Positions 1 to 7,733 of a stretch of 64,000 nucleotides of DNA are shown here, in pieces (position 1 is the stretch's first letter; each line of letters begins with the position of its first letter). A model generated the notes under the pieces. It worked only from the letters and a program-made list of their open reading frames with translations, searched no databases and was not told the origin of the DNA. Source of the DNA: an uncultured Pseudomonadales bacterium (GTDB lineage: Bacteria; Pseudomonadota; Gammaproteobacteria; Pseudomonadales; Pseudohongiellaceae); contig CAMYOK010000011.1 in NCBI GenBank assembly GCA_947259995.1, forward strand, positions 247,900 through 311,899, written 5' to 3'. Both the position numbers and the translations under genes were made by a program.

Positions 1-1
1 C

Positions 2-1162
2 TTGCTAAACGATGCAACCATTCGCACATTTAAGCTTCCTTTTGCGCAAACGAGCATTGCCAGCGTTAGCTTTGGCGCCTTCGAAGATGTCACGCCTATC
101 CGCGGCTCCATCCAACCTCTCAATAGCGTCTACCTCGACGCTGTCGATGGTGGAGTCGTCGAAGAGGTATTAGTTGAAGAAGGTAGCTTTGTTGTTGCAG
201 GACAAGCATTACTGCAACTGAGTAATACCGACCTGCGCCTGAATGTCGCCCGCAACGACACTTCCATCACCGAGCAGCTCAATAATCTGTCCAATATCTC
301 TAATGGTTTAGAAACAACCAAGCTGGACACGGACAGACAAGTCATAGAGATCGAGTACCGCATTATAGTGCTGGAACGTCAAGAGCAACGTTTGCAGCAG
401 CTGGCCACCGATAGTCTGATCTCCAAAGAACAATACGAGTCAGTCGTGGATGAATTGACCTATCAACGCAAACTTCTTGCGAACACTCGCTATAGACAAG
501 CTCTTGAAGATCGCATTCGCAACGACCGCATGGAACAAATCGCGCTGCAAGTGTCCAAGCTCGAAGAGAATCTAGAATTATCACAAAGCAGCTTCGAAAA
601 CTTACTCGTCAGAGCGCCAATCTCTGGCCAGCTCACGTCTTTGCCAGTGGAGGTAGGCGAGAATAAAACTCGTGGGCAACGCTTAGGGCAGATCGATGTC
701 ATCGAACAGTTCAAAATAGTCGCGCAAGTTGACGAATACTATGTGACTCGTGTGGCGAACGACCAATCCGCCAGCTTCAACCTTGCAGGGCAACAGTATC
801 AAGCACGTGTCATTAAAATTTATCCAGAAATAACCGACGGGACTTTCACCATAGACTTGGTGTTTGACGGGACTCCCCCCGAGAATATTCGTCGCGGCCA
901 ATCCTTGCAATTAGACTTGACTCTTGGCAGCTCGGTAGAAACGCTTTTACTGCCGCTAGGCAGCTATATTCAAGACACTGGAGGCAATTGGGTATTTGTC
1001 GTCGATAGCGCCGGAGAATTCGCAAGTCGACGCAGTGTTCGTACTGGCCGTCGCAATAATCGCTTTATAGAAGTCATTGATGGTTTATCGCAAGGAGATA
1101 GAGTTATCACTTCAAGTTATAATCAACTGCTAGAGATGGACCGAATAGAACTTAGCCGTTAA
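2..1162 (+). CDS. Efflux periplasmic adaptor subunit (HlyD/MacA type), 5'-truncated
   Basis: Membrane-fusion adaptor linking an inner-membrane exporter (probably MacB/ABC or RND type) to an outer-membrane channel. The visible part starts inside the protein: a biotinyl-lipoyl-like half (DAVDGGVVEEVLVEEG, then AGQALLQLS), a long alpha-helical coiled-coil hairpin at roughly residues 80-195, the returning lipoyl half (VRAPISGQLTSLPVEVGE), a beta-barrel and a C-terminal membrane-proximal domain ending in ELSR. The frame is open to the window edge, and the first codon (TTG at position 2) is unlikely to be the true start because the usual N-terminal membrane anchor is missing. The transporter partner would lie upstream, outside the window. 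Family is clear; substrate unknown. Confidence 0.85.
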   Translation: MLNDATIRTFKLPFAQTSIASVSFGAFEDVTPIRGSIQPLNSVYLDAVDGGVVEEVLVEEGSFVVAGQALLQLSNTDLRLNVARNDTSITEQLNNLSNISNGLETTKLDTDRQVIEIEYRIIVLERQEQRLQQLATDSLISKEQYESVVDELTYQRKLLANTRYRQALEDRIRNDRMEQIALQVSKLEENLELSQSSFENLLVRAPISGQLTSLPVEVGENKTRGQRLGQIDVIEQFKIVAQVDEYYVTRVANDQSASFNLAGQQYQARVIKIYPEITDGTFTIDLVFDGTPPENIRRGQSLQLDLTLGSSVETLLLPLGSYIQDTGGNWVFVVDSAGEFASRRSVRTGRRNNRFIEVIDGLSQGDRVITSSYNQLLEMDRIELSR

Positions 1163-1216
1163 ATAATAAAAAAGTTTTTAATAGTTGAGCTATTTTCCTA
1201 CAGACTACGATACAAA

Positions 1217-1267
1217 TTGTGCGTTATCCTGAGGCATTATAATTATAATAATTTTTCTATGCCTCAG
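1217..1267 (+). promoter_or_regulatory. Putative promoter inside a 9-bp inverted repeat upstream of the EAL gene
   Basis: CTGAGGCAT at 1229-1237 and ATGCCTCAG at 1259-1267 form a perfect inverted repeat with a 21-base AT-only-like loop. The loop contains two consecutive TATAAT hexamers (1238-1243 and 1244-1249). TTGTGC at 1217-1222 is a possible but poorly spaced -35 (15 bp to the first TATAAT). The repeat ends 14 bases before the ATG at 1282. It may be an operator around the -10 element or a 5' UTR hairpin. Seen directly; function inferred. Confidence 0.4.
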
Positions 1268-1281
1268 ATTTTAAGCAATAC

Positions 1282-2853
1282 ATGACGCGAGTAAAGACTT
1301 TACAATTTACAATCGCGTTAGCTGTAATTTCAGCCATTGGTCCAGTTCTAGCGGCCGAGTACCTTGCATATCAGCAGGGTTTACGCATTGAAACCGAACA
1401 CGTGTTGCGATACGTGAATGACGTGCTCCATCGCTCCGATCGAACCACATTCCAACTCAATGAGTCTAAAGGGCAAATTTACGCTGAATTTTCGGGCCAA
1501 GATTGTTCCGATCAAATGATCGCAAGAATGAGTTCCGTTGCGCTTGAGAAAGAATTCGTGGAAGTGATCGGACACATTGACGGCAATTTTATGGATTGCT
1601 CCTCACTAGGCTGGCATTCCCCTCCAATAGACCTAGGACCTCCTGACCAAACGACAAGAGTCGGCAACTCATTACGGGCCGACCTGCATTTTCCACTCGC
1701 CCCAAGTGTCTCATTGGTCAGCCTCGATCGAGACAATTTTGTTGCGATTGCAAACAGAAGCCTATCAATCGATCTATCGGACGAAGAAACTGGAGTCCGT
1801 TTTGCCACATTCACCCCGACGACTGGCGAGATTCGTACTTCCAATAGCGAGATCGAAGCACAATGGATGATGCGCCTCGGCCAAGAAAAGCAAGTCAGCT
1901 TCATCACCGAAGGGTTCATCGTCGGTGTTGGGCGCTCCGAGGACATCTGGCTAACCGCGGCTGTCGCCGCTATACCCTTATCGGTTTTACATGAACGCGT
2001 CAGCGAGTTTACTTGGCTAATGGTGCCCATTGGCCTATTCACAGGTTTATTACTCGCCGCGGCAGTCGCTTTTTTCGCTCGTCAACATCTATCCATCGGT
2101 GCAGAGATAAAACTGGCACTTAGACGTAAAGAGTTCTATGTGGTCTACCAACCTATTGTTCGCTTACACGATAAAAAAATCATTGGCGTAGAGGCACTGC
2201 TACGCTGGCAGCGCTGTGATGGCACTATAACAATGCCCGATGTATTTATTAGCGAAGCAGAAAATCTGGGCTTAATCACTCAGATTACTCATCAGCTAAT
2301 CGGTCTAGTTGAAAAAGATGCGCGGCACTATTTTAACGATTTCCCTAACTTTAAGATTGCGATTAATATCTCCGCCGCCGATTTGGAGTCCGAGCAAACC
2401 CGTCCACTGATCGAAGACCTAGCCGATAAGATTCAAGGTGCATGCACCGTCGAGATCACCGAGCGCGTCTTGTTAGACGCGCAACACTCAGCGGATAGAA
2501 TTGAAGCCCTTAGGAAAGGCCGCACCTCTGTAGCTTTGGACGATTTTGGGACCGGCTATAGCAGCCTGTCGTATCTACAGACCTTGCAGTTCGATTTTTT
2601 GAAGATCGACAAAATATTTGTTGATGCGATCAACACCCAGGCGGCCACCAATCACGTAGTGCTGCATATTATCGAGATGGCCAAAACGCTAGGCTTAGCG
2701 ATACAGGCAGAGGGAGTAGAAACTGAGGAACAAGCGCGTTTTCTTGCGCAGCGCAATGTAGAATTCGCGCAAGGGTGGTTATTCGGTAAACCTGTGCGCG
2801 CGGGTGATTTTGCTGAGAAATTCGCAGGGGCTATTGCCAACTTCAAGGAATAA
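1282..2853 (+). CDS. CSS-motif EAL-domain cyclic-di-GMP phosphodiesterase
   Basis: Predicted inner-membrane enzyme that hydrolyses c-di-GMP. An N-terminal membrane segment (about residues 8-25) is followed by a periplasmic domain with C75 and a C106-S-S motif, then a second membrane helix (about 243-266) and a cytoplasmic EAL domain. Catalytic motifs are present: E304-A-L-L-R-W, D420-D-F-G-T-G-Y, LKIDKIFVD and QAEGVET. The architecture matches the CSS-motif/PdeC family, where a periplasmic disulfide formed by the DSB system restrains activity and reduction or cleavage activates it. At 523 aa it is normal for the family. Start ATG at 1282 has only a weak ribosome site. It is monocistronic, followed by a terminator. 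Confidence 0.92.
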   Translation: MTRVKTLQFTIALAVISAIGPVLAAEYLAYQQGLRIETEHVLRYVNDVLHRSDRTTFQLNESKGQIYAEFSGQDCSDQMIARMSSVALEKEFVEVIGHIDGNFMDCSSLGWHSPPIDLGPPDQTTRVGNSLRADLHFPLAPSVSLVSLDRDNFVAIANRSLSIDLSDEETGVRFATFTPTTGEIRTSNSEIEAQWMMRLGQEKQVSFITEGFIVGVGRSEDIWLTAAVAAIPLSVLHERVSEFTWLMVPIGLFTGLLLAAAVAFFARQHLSIGAEIKLALRRKEFYVVYQPIVRLHDKKIIGVEALLRWQRCDGTITMPDVFISEAENLGLITQITHQLIGLVEKDARHYFNDFPNFKIAINISAADLESEQTRPLIEDLADKIQGACTVEITERVLLDAQHSADRIEALRKGRTSVALDDFGTGYSSLSYLQTLQFDFLKIDKIFVDAINTQAATNHVVLHIIEMAKTLGLAIQAEGVETEEQARFLAQRNVEFAQGWLFGKPVRAGDFAEKFAGAIANFKE

Positions 2854-2858
2854 TCACG

Positions 2859-2880
2859 ACCGAGCCCTTACGGGCTCGGT
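2859..2880. terminator. Bidirectional hairpin between convergent genes
   Basis: ACCGAGCCC (2859-2867) pairs perfectly with GGGCTCGGT (2872-2880) across a 4-base loop, lying between the EAL stop at 2853 and the convergent SIMPL gene stop at 2890. There is no strong U-tract in either direction, so termination efficiency is uncertain. Confidence 0.65.
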
Positions 2881-2889
2881 CAGCCTAAA

Positions 2890-3609
2890 CTATTTTGCTA
2901 CCGCTTGTACGCGAACCGTAAGCGAGACCTCTGACTTTCCCGCCTCAGCAACAGGGTTGGCTTTTTCAACCGCCGAGTCCATGGCCATGCCACGCGCCAT
3001 CATCATTGGCTGCGCGTATCCCATCGCTTCATCAATGGTGATAGTGGCTATATCGACATCATTTTTACCCATTGCTAACGCAGCACGTTGCGCATTGGCT
3101 TGTGCGCGCACAATGGCACTGTCCATCAGTCCATCACGAATTTCATCCGCGCGCTCGTTGCTCAAGCTATAACTCAGGTTGTTCATTACAAAACCAAGTT
3201 CTTGCATCGCACCCGCCAACTCTAAAACACTCTGCGCATCGATCGACTCCAGAGTGATCGACTGAGAGCCCCGCCATTGGCGATCGGCTCGGCCGCCTTG
3301 TGGAGCATTATTATATTGGTATACGGAGTAGTGGCCAGTGGCAACTTCAACGGAGTCCACTGCGTCACTCAGCTCCAACGCTTGTGCCATCAACGCGTTG
3401 ATCTCTCGCTGGAGAATTTGAGCGTCTTTATTCTCACTTTCGACTCTCAGCACCACGGTCAAGGTGTCTTGCTCGACAGTCAGTTTTTCAGTCACGGATA
3501 AACTGATCAAAGTTTGTCCTTCTGGTAAAAGTTGAATGTTTTGTGCGCTGGCCACTAAAGAGGCTAGGCCTAAACAACAGACCATCATTACTTGCGCTAT
3601 CAGCTTCAT
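2890..3609 (-). CDS. SIMPL-domain (DUF541) periplasmic protein
   Basis: Secreted protein of the SIMPL/DUF541 family (relatives include Brucella BP26 and E. coli YggE, linked to outer-surface or oxidative-stress phenotypes but without a defined biochemical role). A Sec signal peptide (MKLIAQVMMVCCLGLASLVASAQ) precedes the conserved body: ISLSVTEKLTVEQDTLTVVLRVE, then residues around Y-S-V-Y-Q-Y and the C-terminal SLTVRVQAVAK. Length 239 aa is typical. The ATG at 3609 has AAGGAG just upstream (complement of the CTCCTTG at about 3616-3622). It stands alone, convergent with the EAL gene. Confidence 0.88.
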   Translation of the reverse strand: MKLIAQVMMVCCLGLASLVASAQNIQLLPEGQTLISLSVTEKLTVEQDTLTVVLRVESENKDAQILQREINALMAQALELSDAVDSVEVATGHYSVYQYNNAPQGGRADRQWRGSQSITLESIDAQSVLELAGAMQELGFVMNNLSYSLSNERADEIRDGLMDSAIVRAQANAQRAALAMGKNDVDIATITIDEAMGYAQPMMMARGMAMDSAVEKANPVAEAGKSEVSLTVRVQAVAK

Positions 3610-3709
3610 TGACTACTCCTTGCTATCAGTTCATCGGGTTTAACTTTGACGAGGCCATTATAAAGATAGTTTGCATTAACCAAGGCTGAATAAAGTTAGT
3701 GCCAAACCT

Positions 3710-3741
3710 TGCATTGCCAATGCACGCTATAGTGCTATAGA
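3710..3741 (+). promoter_or_regulatory. Putative pxpB promoter overlapped by a 15-bp palindrome
   Basis: TGCATTG-C-CAATGCA at 3710-3724 is a perfect odd palindrome. TTGCCA (3714-3719) and TATAGA (3736-3741), 16 bp apart, make a fair sigma70 promoter whose -35 lies inside the palindrome. Transcription would begin around 3747-3749, almost at the start codon of pxpB, which lacks a Shine-Dalgarno. The palindrome may be an operator. Sequence is seen; role inferred. Confidence 0.4.
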
Positions 3742-3750
3742 TTAGTGACC

Positions 3751-4446
3751 ATGAGTATACCCGCTTCAGATCCTCAACAAGATGTACGTGTTTCGCTAGT
3801 GGGCGAGGATGCACTGTTGTTTGTTTTCTCACCAATAACTGAGTCCGAGGCCCCTCTAGAAGTTCAGCGGCGAATTTGGCAACTCTATGAGTGGTTAGAC
3901 CCTCAACGAGATGCCCTAGGTTTGCTAGAGATAGTGCCAGGCATGGGCAATCTTCTTTTGCGTGCAAGCCAGAAAACGCTTCTCAACACCCTACAGGACC
4001 TCGTCCTGACGCGCTGGCCGCAACTAAACGCCACTGAGACAGAAGGACGCACTATTGAGATTCCTGTGTACTATGGAGGCTCTGACGGGCCTGACATCGA
4101 GTATGTCGCAGAACAATGTGGCATTAGCATCCCCGCGCTGATCGATGCCCATAGCAACCGCAGCTATCGCGTTTATTGCCTTGGCTTTCAACCCGGGTTT
4201 GCTTATTTAGGCGGCTTAGACAAGCGCCTAGTCTTGCCTCGCAGAGAAACTCCGCGTTTGGCCATTGCGCCGGGCTCTGTTGCTATTGCAGGCAAGCAAA
4301 CAGCCATTTACCCCAGCGAATCTCCAGGAGGTTGGCACATCATTGGGCACACAGAGGTCTCTCTCTTTACCCCCTCAAAATCCCCCATCACTCTGCTACA
4401 GATCGGGGATTCGGTACGTTTTGTGCCGATAGGGGGTACAAAGTGA
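3751..4446 (+). CDS. pxpB: 5-oxoprolinase subunit PxpB (KipI family)
   Basis: Part of the PxpABC ATP-dependent 5-oxoprolinase, which opens pyroglutamate to glutamate. The KipI/carboxyltransferase-C-D signature is clear: YCLGFQPGFAYLGGL, PRRETPRLAIAPGSVAIAG and SPGGWHIIGHT. About 231 aa, normal for the subunit. I chose ATG at 3751; an in-frame GTG at 3745 is possible, and neither has a recognisable ribosome site. The stop overlaps the pxpC start by four bases (GTGA), implying coupled translation. Confidence 0.93.
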   Translation: MSIPASDPQQDVRVSLVGEDALLFVFSPITESEAPLEVQRRIWQLYEWLDPQRDALGLLEIVPGMGNLLLRASQKTLLNTLQDLVLTRWPQLNATETEGRTIEIPVYYGGSDGPDIEYVAEQCGISIPALIDAHSNRSYRVYCLGFQPGFAYLGGLDKRLVLPRRETPRLAIAPGSVAIAGKQTAIYPSESPGGWHIIGHTEVSLFTPSKSPITLLQIGDSVRFVPIGGTK

Positions 4447-5417
4447 TTGAAGTATTGCGCTCGGGCCCCATGACCACAGTGCAAGACCTTGGCCGTTTCG
4501 GTTTGCGGCATCTAGGAGTAAGCCAAGCGGGAGTGCTCGATCCTATAGCCCTGCAACAAGGCAATCTTATCCTCGGTAATGCTCAAAACGCTGCTGTACT
4601 GGAGATTGGCGTTGGTCCCCTTTATTTGCGCTTCACGTCGCCCAGCCGAGTAGTCCTCACTGGCGTCGACTTTGCTGGAACCTTAACCACCGGGACCGAT
4701 ACCTCAAGCATACAGCAGGTACTTCCGGGGCATCCCGTGAATATTGTCGCGGGCAGTACCTTGTCATTGTTACGCCCAGCAATAGCCGGAGCCAAGGGCT
4801 ATCTAGCCGTCGCAGGTGGCATCGATGTCCCACTGGTATTAGGGTCGCGTAGCACTGACTTAAATAACCGTTTCGGCGGCTTGAATGGTCGTGCACTGCA
4901 AGCTGGCGACTATATTCCGCTAACCACCTACACGCCTTCACAGCAAACTGCAGACACGCTCGTTCGCTCCTTTTCCCCCAGCCACGTCCTACGCGCATTA
5001 CCAGGGCCGGATTACGATTTATTCGATGACAATGCCCATCAACAGTTTTGGTTGCAGCCTTGGGGAATTAGTCACCAAAGCAATCGTATGGGCATGCGCT
5101 TGAAAGGCAAGCAATTACATTTACACCACCGTGTCAACCTGCTCTCTTCGGGTGTGTTGCCAGGTGACGTTCAGGTGCCTGAGGATGGCTTACCGATCAT
5201 TCTCGCCAATGACGCTCAAACCATTGGGGGTTATCCTAGAATCGCAAGCGTCATACAGGCCGATCTATGGCAGCTGGCGCATATGTCACCCAATACCTCG
5301 GTATATTTTCAACCCGTTAGCCACGCCATAGCGGTCGAAGCAAAGTTACAGCAATCGCATTATTTCGAACGCTTAGGCGAGCAATTACGGCAAGCTCGAC
5401 ATTCCGACCACCGTTAG
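4443..5417 (+). CDS. pxpC: 5-oxoprolinase subunit PxpC (KipA / biotin-dependent carboxyltransferase fold)
   Basis: Second subunit of 5-oxoprolinase. The open frame extends further upstream inside pxpB, but the homologous protein begins at GTG 4443 (V-I-E-V-L-R-S-G-P), which overlaps the pxpB stop by GTGA. Family motifs are TTVQDLGRFGLRHLGVSQAG near the N-terminus, and LPGDVQVPEDGLPIIL and GGYPRIASVI near the C-terminus. 324 aa, typical. pxpA follows after 113 bases. Confidence 0.93.
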   Translation: MIEVLRSGPMTTVQDLGRFGLRHLGVSQAGVLDPIALQQGNLILGNAQNAAVLEIGVGPLYLRFTSPSRVVLTGVDFAGTLTTGTDTSSIQQVLPGHPVNIVAGSTLSLLRPAIAGAKGYLAVAGGIDVPLVLGSRSTDLNNRFGGLNGRALQAGDYIPLTTYTPSQQTADTLVRSFSPSHVLRALPGPDYDLFDDNAHQQFWLQPWGISHQSNRMGMRLKGKQLHLHHRVNLLSSGVLPGDVQVPEDGLPIILANDAQTIGGYPRIASVIQADLWQLAHMSPNTSVYFQPVSHAIAVEAKLQQSHYFERLGEQLRQARHSDHR

Positions 5418-5530
5418 GCTCAATGCAGTGGTAGTGGCACCTAGCAATCTCGTGCATAAAGTCCCAAATTTACCCATGTGATAACGTACAATCGCTTTTG
5501 GTAGACTTAACCTAGCTTTTGGAGTGCCCT

Positions 5531-6280
5531 ATGCAAATCGATTTGAATGCAGACCTTGGAGAGGGAGGGGCATTTGATCGCGAACTATTAGTCTTGGTTA
5601 GCTCAGCGAATATTAGTTGTGGTGCTCATGCTGGCGATCGCTCGACTATCGAACCCGCGATTGCTTATGCAGTAGAACGAGGCGTGCGCATAGGGGCACA
5701 CCCTTCCTACCCTGATCGCGAAAATTTCGGCCGTTTAGCCATGCAGTTGCCGTTCGCGAGCTTGCGCCAACACCTGCTCATGCAGTTACATTATGTGCAA
5801 GACTTGGCGTGTGAACAGCAAGCCACACTGAGCCACATAAAACCTCACGGGGCGCTATACAACCAATTGGCAAAAGACCAACAACTTGCTGAAGCGTTTA
5901 TCAATATTGTGCAAGAGTTCAATCCACGACTCCCTATCGTTGGCTTGGCCGGCGGTGTGGTTTTACAGCTAGCACATGAAAAAGGGTTGAACACCATCAG
6001 CGAAGTGTTTGCCGATCGGCGTTATCACAACGATGGCAGCTTAGTCGCCCGCAGTGAAGCGAACGCTGTCATAGAAGATGTCGACGAAGCAATTGTGCAA
6101 TCCTTAAAGGTCATTAAGACTGGGCATATTCAGAGCGTCGATGGGAGCTTGGTTCCGGTGCTTGCAAACACACTGTGTGTGCATGGAGATTCCAAGATTG
6201 CCCTAGAGTTTGCCCAGAAGTTGCGACAATGCTTAGAGCAAGAGGGCATTAAAATTGCAGCTCACTCTACAGAGCACTAG
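5531..6280 (+). CDS. pxpA: 5-oxoprolinase subunit PxpA (LamB/YcsF family)
   Basis: Third 5-oxoprolinase subunit; with PxpB and PxpC it recycles pyroglutamate. The family hallmark MQIDLNADLGEG opens the protein, followed by ANISCGAHAGD, GAHPSYPDRENFGR, HIKPHGALYN and EVFADRRY. I start at ATG 5531, which has GGAG at 5521-5524; an upstream in-frame start at 5519 would add four residues but lies before this ribosome site. 249 aa, normal. Its 3' end overlaps the convergent nuoN by 14 bases (6267-6280), so there is no room for a separate terminator. Confidence 0.94.
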   Translation: MQIDLNADLGEGGAFDRELLVLVSSANISCGAHAGDRSTIEPAIAYAVERGVRIGAHPSYPDRENFGRLAMQLPFASLRQHLLMQLHYVQDLACEQQATLSHIKPHGALYNQLAKDQQLAEAFINIVQEFNPRLPIVGLAGGVVLQLAHEKGLNTISEVFADRRYHNDGSLVARSEANAVIEDVDEAIVQSLKVIKTGHIQSVDGSLVPVLANTLCVHGDSKIALEFAQKLRQCLEQEGIKIAAHSTEH

Positions 6281-7733
6281 CCATCTCGGCGAGCCATTGC
6301 ATCAGTGCGCCAGGCACTATACCGAGCAACAATAGGAGCAGTAGAAGAACAAACAAGAGGCAATGCGGCACTAGCTCTTTCAACCCCGCCTCTGGCAATA
6401 TCAGGTCCTCATCCAAGGGCGTGAGCATGCCATAAACTATCCGCAAATAGTAAAACAGCCCTACGCCACTGCCTACCACCATCGTAAATAATAGCGCCCA
6501 TTGGGCGCCCTGCACGCCCGCTGCGAAAATATAAAATTTGCCAAGAAAACCAATAGTCAGGGGTATTCCTGCCAGCGAAAACAACATCGCCGTCATGACA
6601 AGTGCTAACCAAGGATTACGCCAAAAAAGCCCTTGATAATGCCCAATATGATCGCGCTCCTGCTCGCTATCAGACACGACCATCATGACGCCGAAGGCGC
6701 CAATGGACATCACAGCATAGGCCAGCAAATAGAAGCTCACCGCTTCTATACCAAGGGAATCAACCGTGCGATCGACTGTTATGAGAGCGATCACAAGGTA
6801 CCCCATATGCGCAATCGAAGAATACGACAGCAGGCGCTTTAAATTGCTCTGCAACAAGGCGAGCAAATTACCAAATAAAATCGATGCCCCCGCGACCAGA
6901 GCAAGCACGAAGACAATCGCCTCATTGCTCAGCAACGCACTCTCACTCATGAAACGCATCAACAACGCCGCCATGGCAATCTTACCAACTGTGGCAAGAA
7001 AGGCAGTGGCGGGCAGTGGTGCGCCTTCGTAAACATCTGGGGTCCAAAGATGAAAAGGCACAAGTGAAAGTTTGAATGCAAAACCTGTGACGATCATTAA
7101 ACAGCACAATACAAAATACACAGGTGGCACGGGTCCCATACCTGAGCTCAAGGCTTGGCCGAGATCACTAAACTGCAGTGTCCCAGTTTGCGCGTAGAGC
7201 AAGGCTATCCCAAACAAGACAAATCCTGAAGATAGAGCTGACAACACGAGATACTTAATGCTGGCCTCCATCGGATACTGTGCAGCGACACTTCGATGCA
7301 ACGGATAAGCAACCATGCCGTAAAGACAGACACTAAGTGTTTCCATCCCTAAGAAGGTAGTGATGAAGTGACTATTGCTCACCATCACTAGGGCCCCAAG
7401 AATAGCCACAGACAATAGAATATAGAACTCGTCTTGGTGGTCCTCGAGATTGGAAAAGTAAGGATAACTAAAGCAAGCGATCATGATGCCGCTGAGCAGG
7501 ATGACCCCGGAGAAGAACACCGAGAACGCATCGATTTTCATTAACGGCGTAAGCTGCTGGGCAGAGCTTGGCATGACGAAATAGAGGCTGACAAAGGCAA
7601 GGCTCAAGCCAATTACCGTCACACTACAACTCATGCCATGCTGACGCTTAATGGCAATCATCAACATTGTCGCCACGGCTGTGGCAGTGACCAAAATTAA
7701 TGGCAGAAGCATGAACAACATGGCACTAGTCAT
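6267..7733 (-). CDS. nuoN: NADH-quinone oxidoreductase subunit N
   Basis: Antiporter-like membrane subunit of respiratory complex I, about 488 aa with some 14 hydrophobic helices. Recognisable segments are GMETLSVCLYGMVA, FKLSLVPFHLWTPDVYEGAP and LLSYSSIAHMGYL, which carry the conserved proton-channel Glu and Lys residues. The start ATG at 7733 shares one base with the nuoM stop (TAATG); the open frame continues upstream but only as out-of-family sequence inside nuoM. Last gene of the nuo operon; the 3' end overlaps pxpA antiparallel by 14 bases. Confidence 0.96.
   Translation of the reverse strand: MTSAMLFMLLPLILVTATAVATMLMIAIKRQHGMSCSVTVIGLSLAFVSLYFVMPSSAQQLTPLMKIDAFSVFFSGVILLSGIMIACFSYPYFSNLEDHQDEFYILLSVAILGALVMVSNSHFITTFLGMETLSVCLYGMVAYPLHRSVAAQYPMEASIKYLVLSALSSGFVLFGIALLYAQTGTLQFSDLGQALSSGMGPVPPVYFVLCCLMIVTGFAFKLSLVPFHLWTPDVYEGAPLPATAFLATVGKIAMAALLMRFMSESALLSNEAIVFVLALVAGASILFGNLLALLQSNLKRLLSYSSIAHMGYLVIALITVDRTVDSLGIEAVSFYLLAYAVMSIGAFGVMMVVSDSEQERDHIGHYQGLFWRNPWLALVMTAMLFSLAGIPLTIGFLGKFYIFAAGVQGAQWALLFTMVVGSGVGLFYYLRIVYGMLTPLDEDLILPEAGLKELVPHCLLFVLLLLLLLLGIVPGALMQWLAEMASAL

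Noticed and set aside
2..4. TTG at position 2 as the real start of the efflux adaptor
   Set aside because: The frame is open to the window edge and the family's N-terminal membrane anchor is missing, so the gene is cut by the window.
1512..2042. 176-residue open frame antisense to the EAL gene
   Set aside because: Shadow of the clear EAL-domain coding frame; no family signature or ribosome site.
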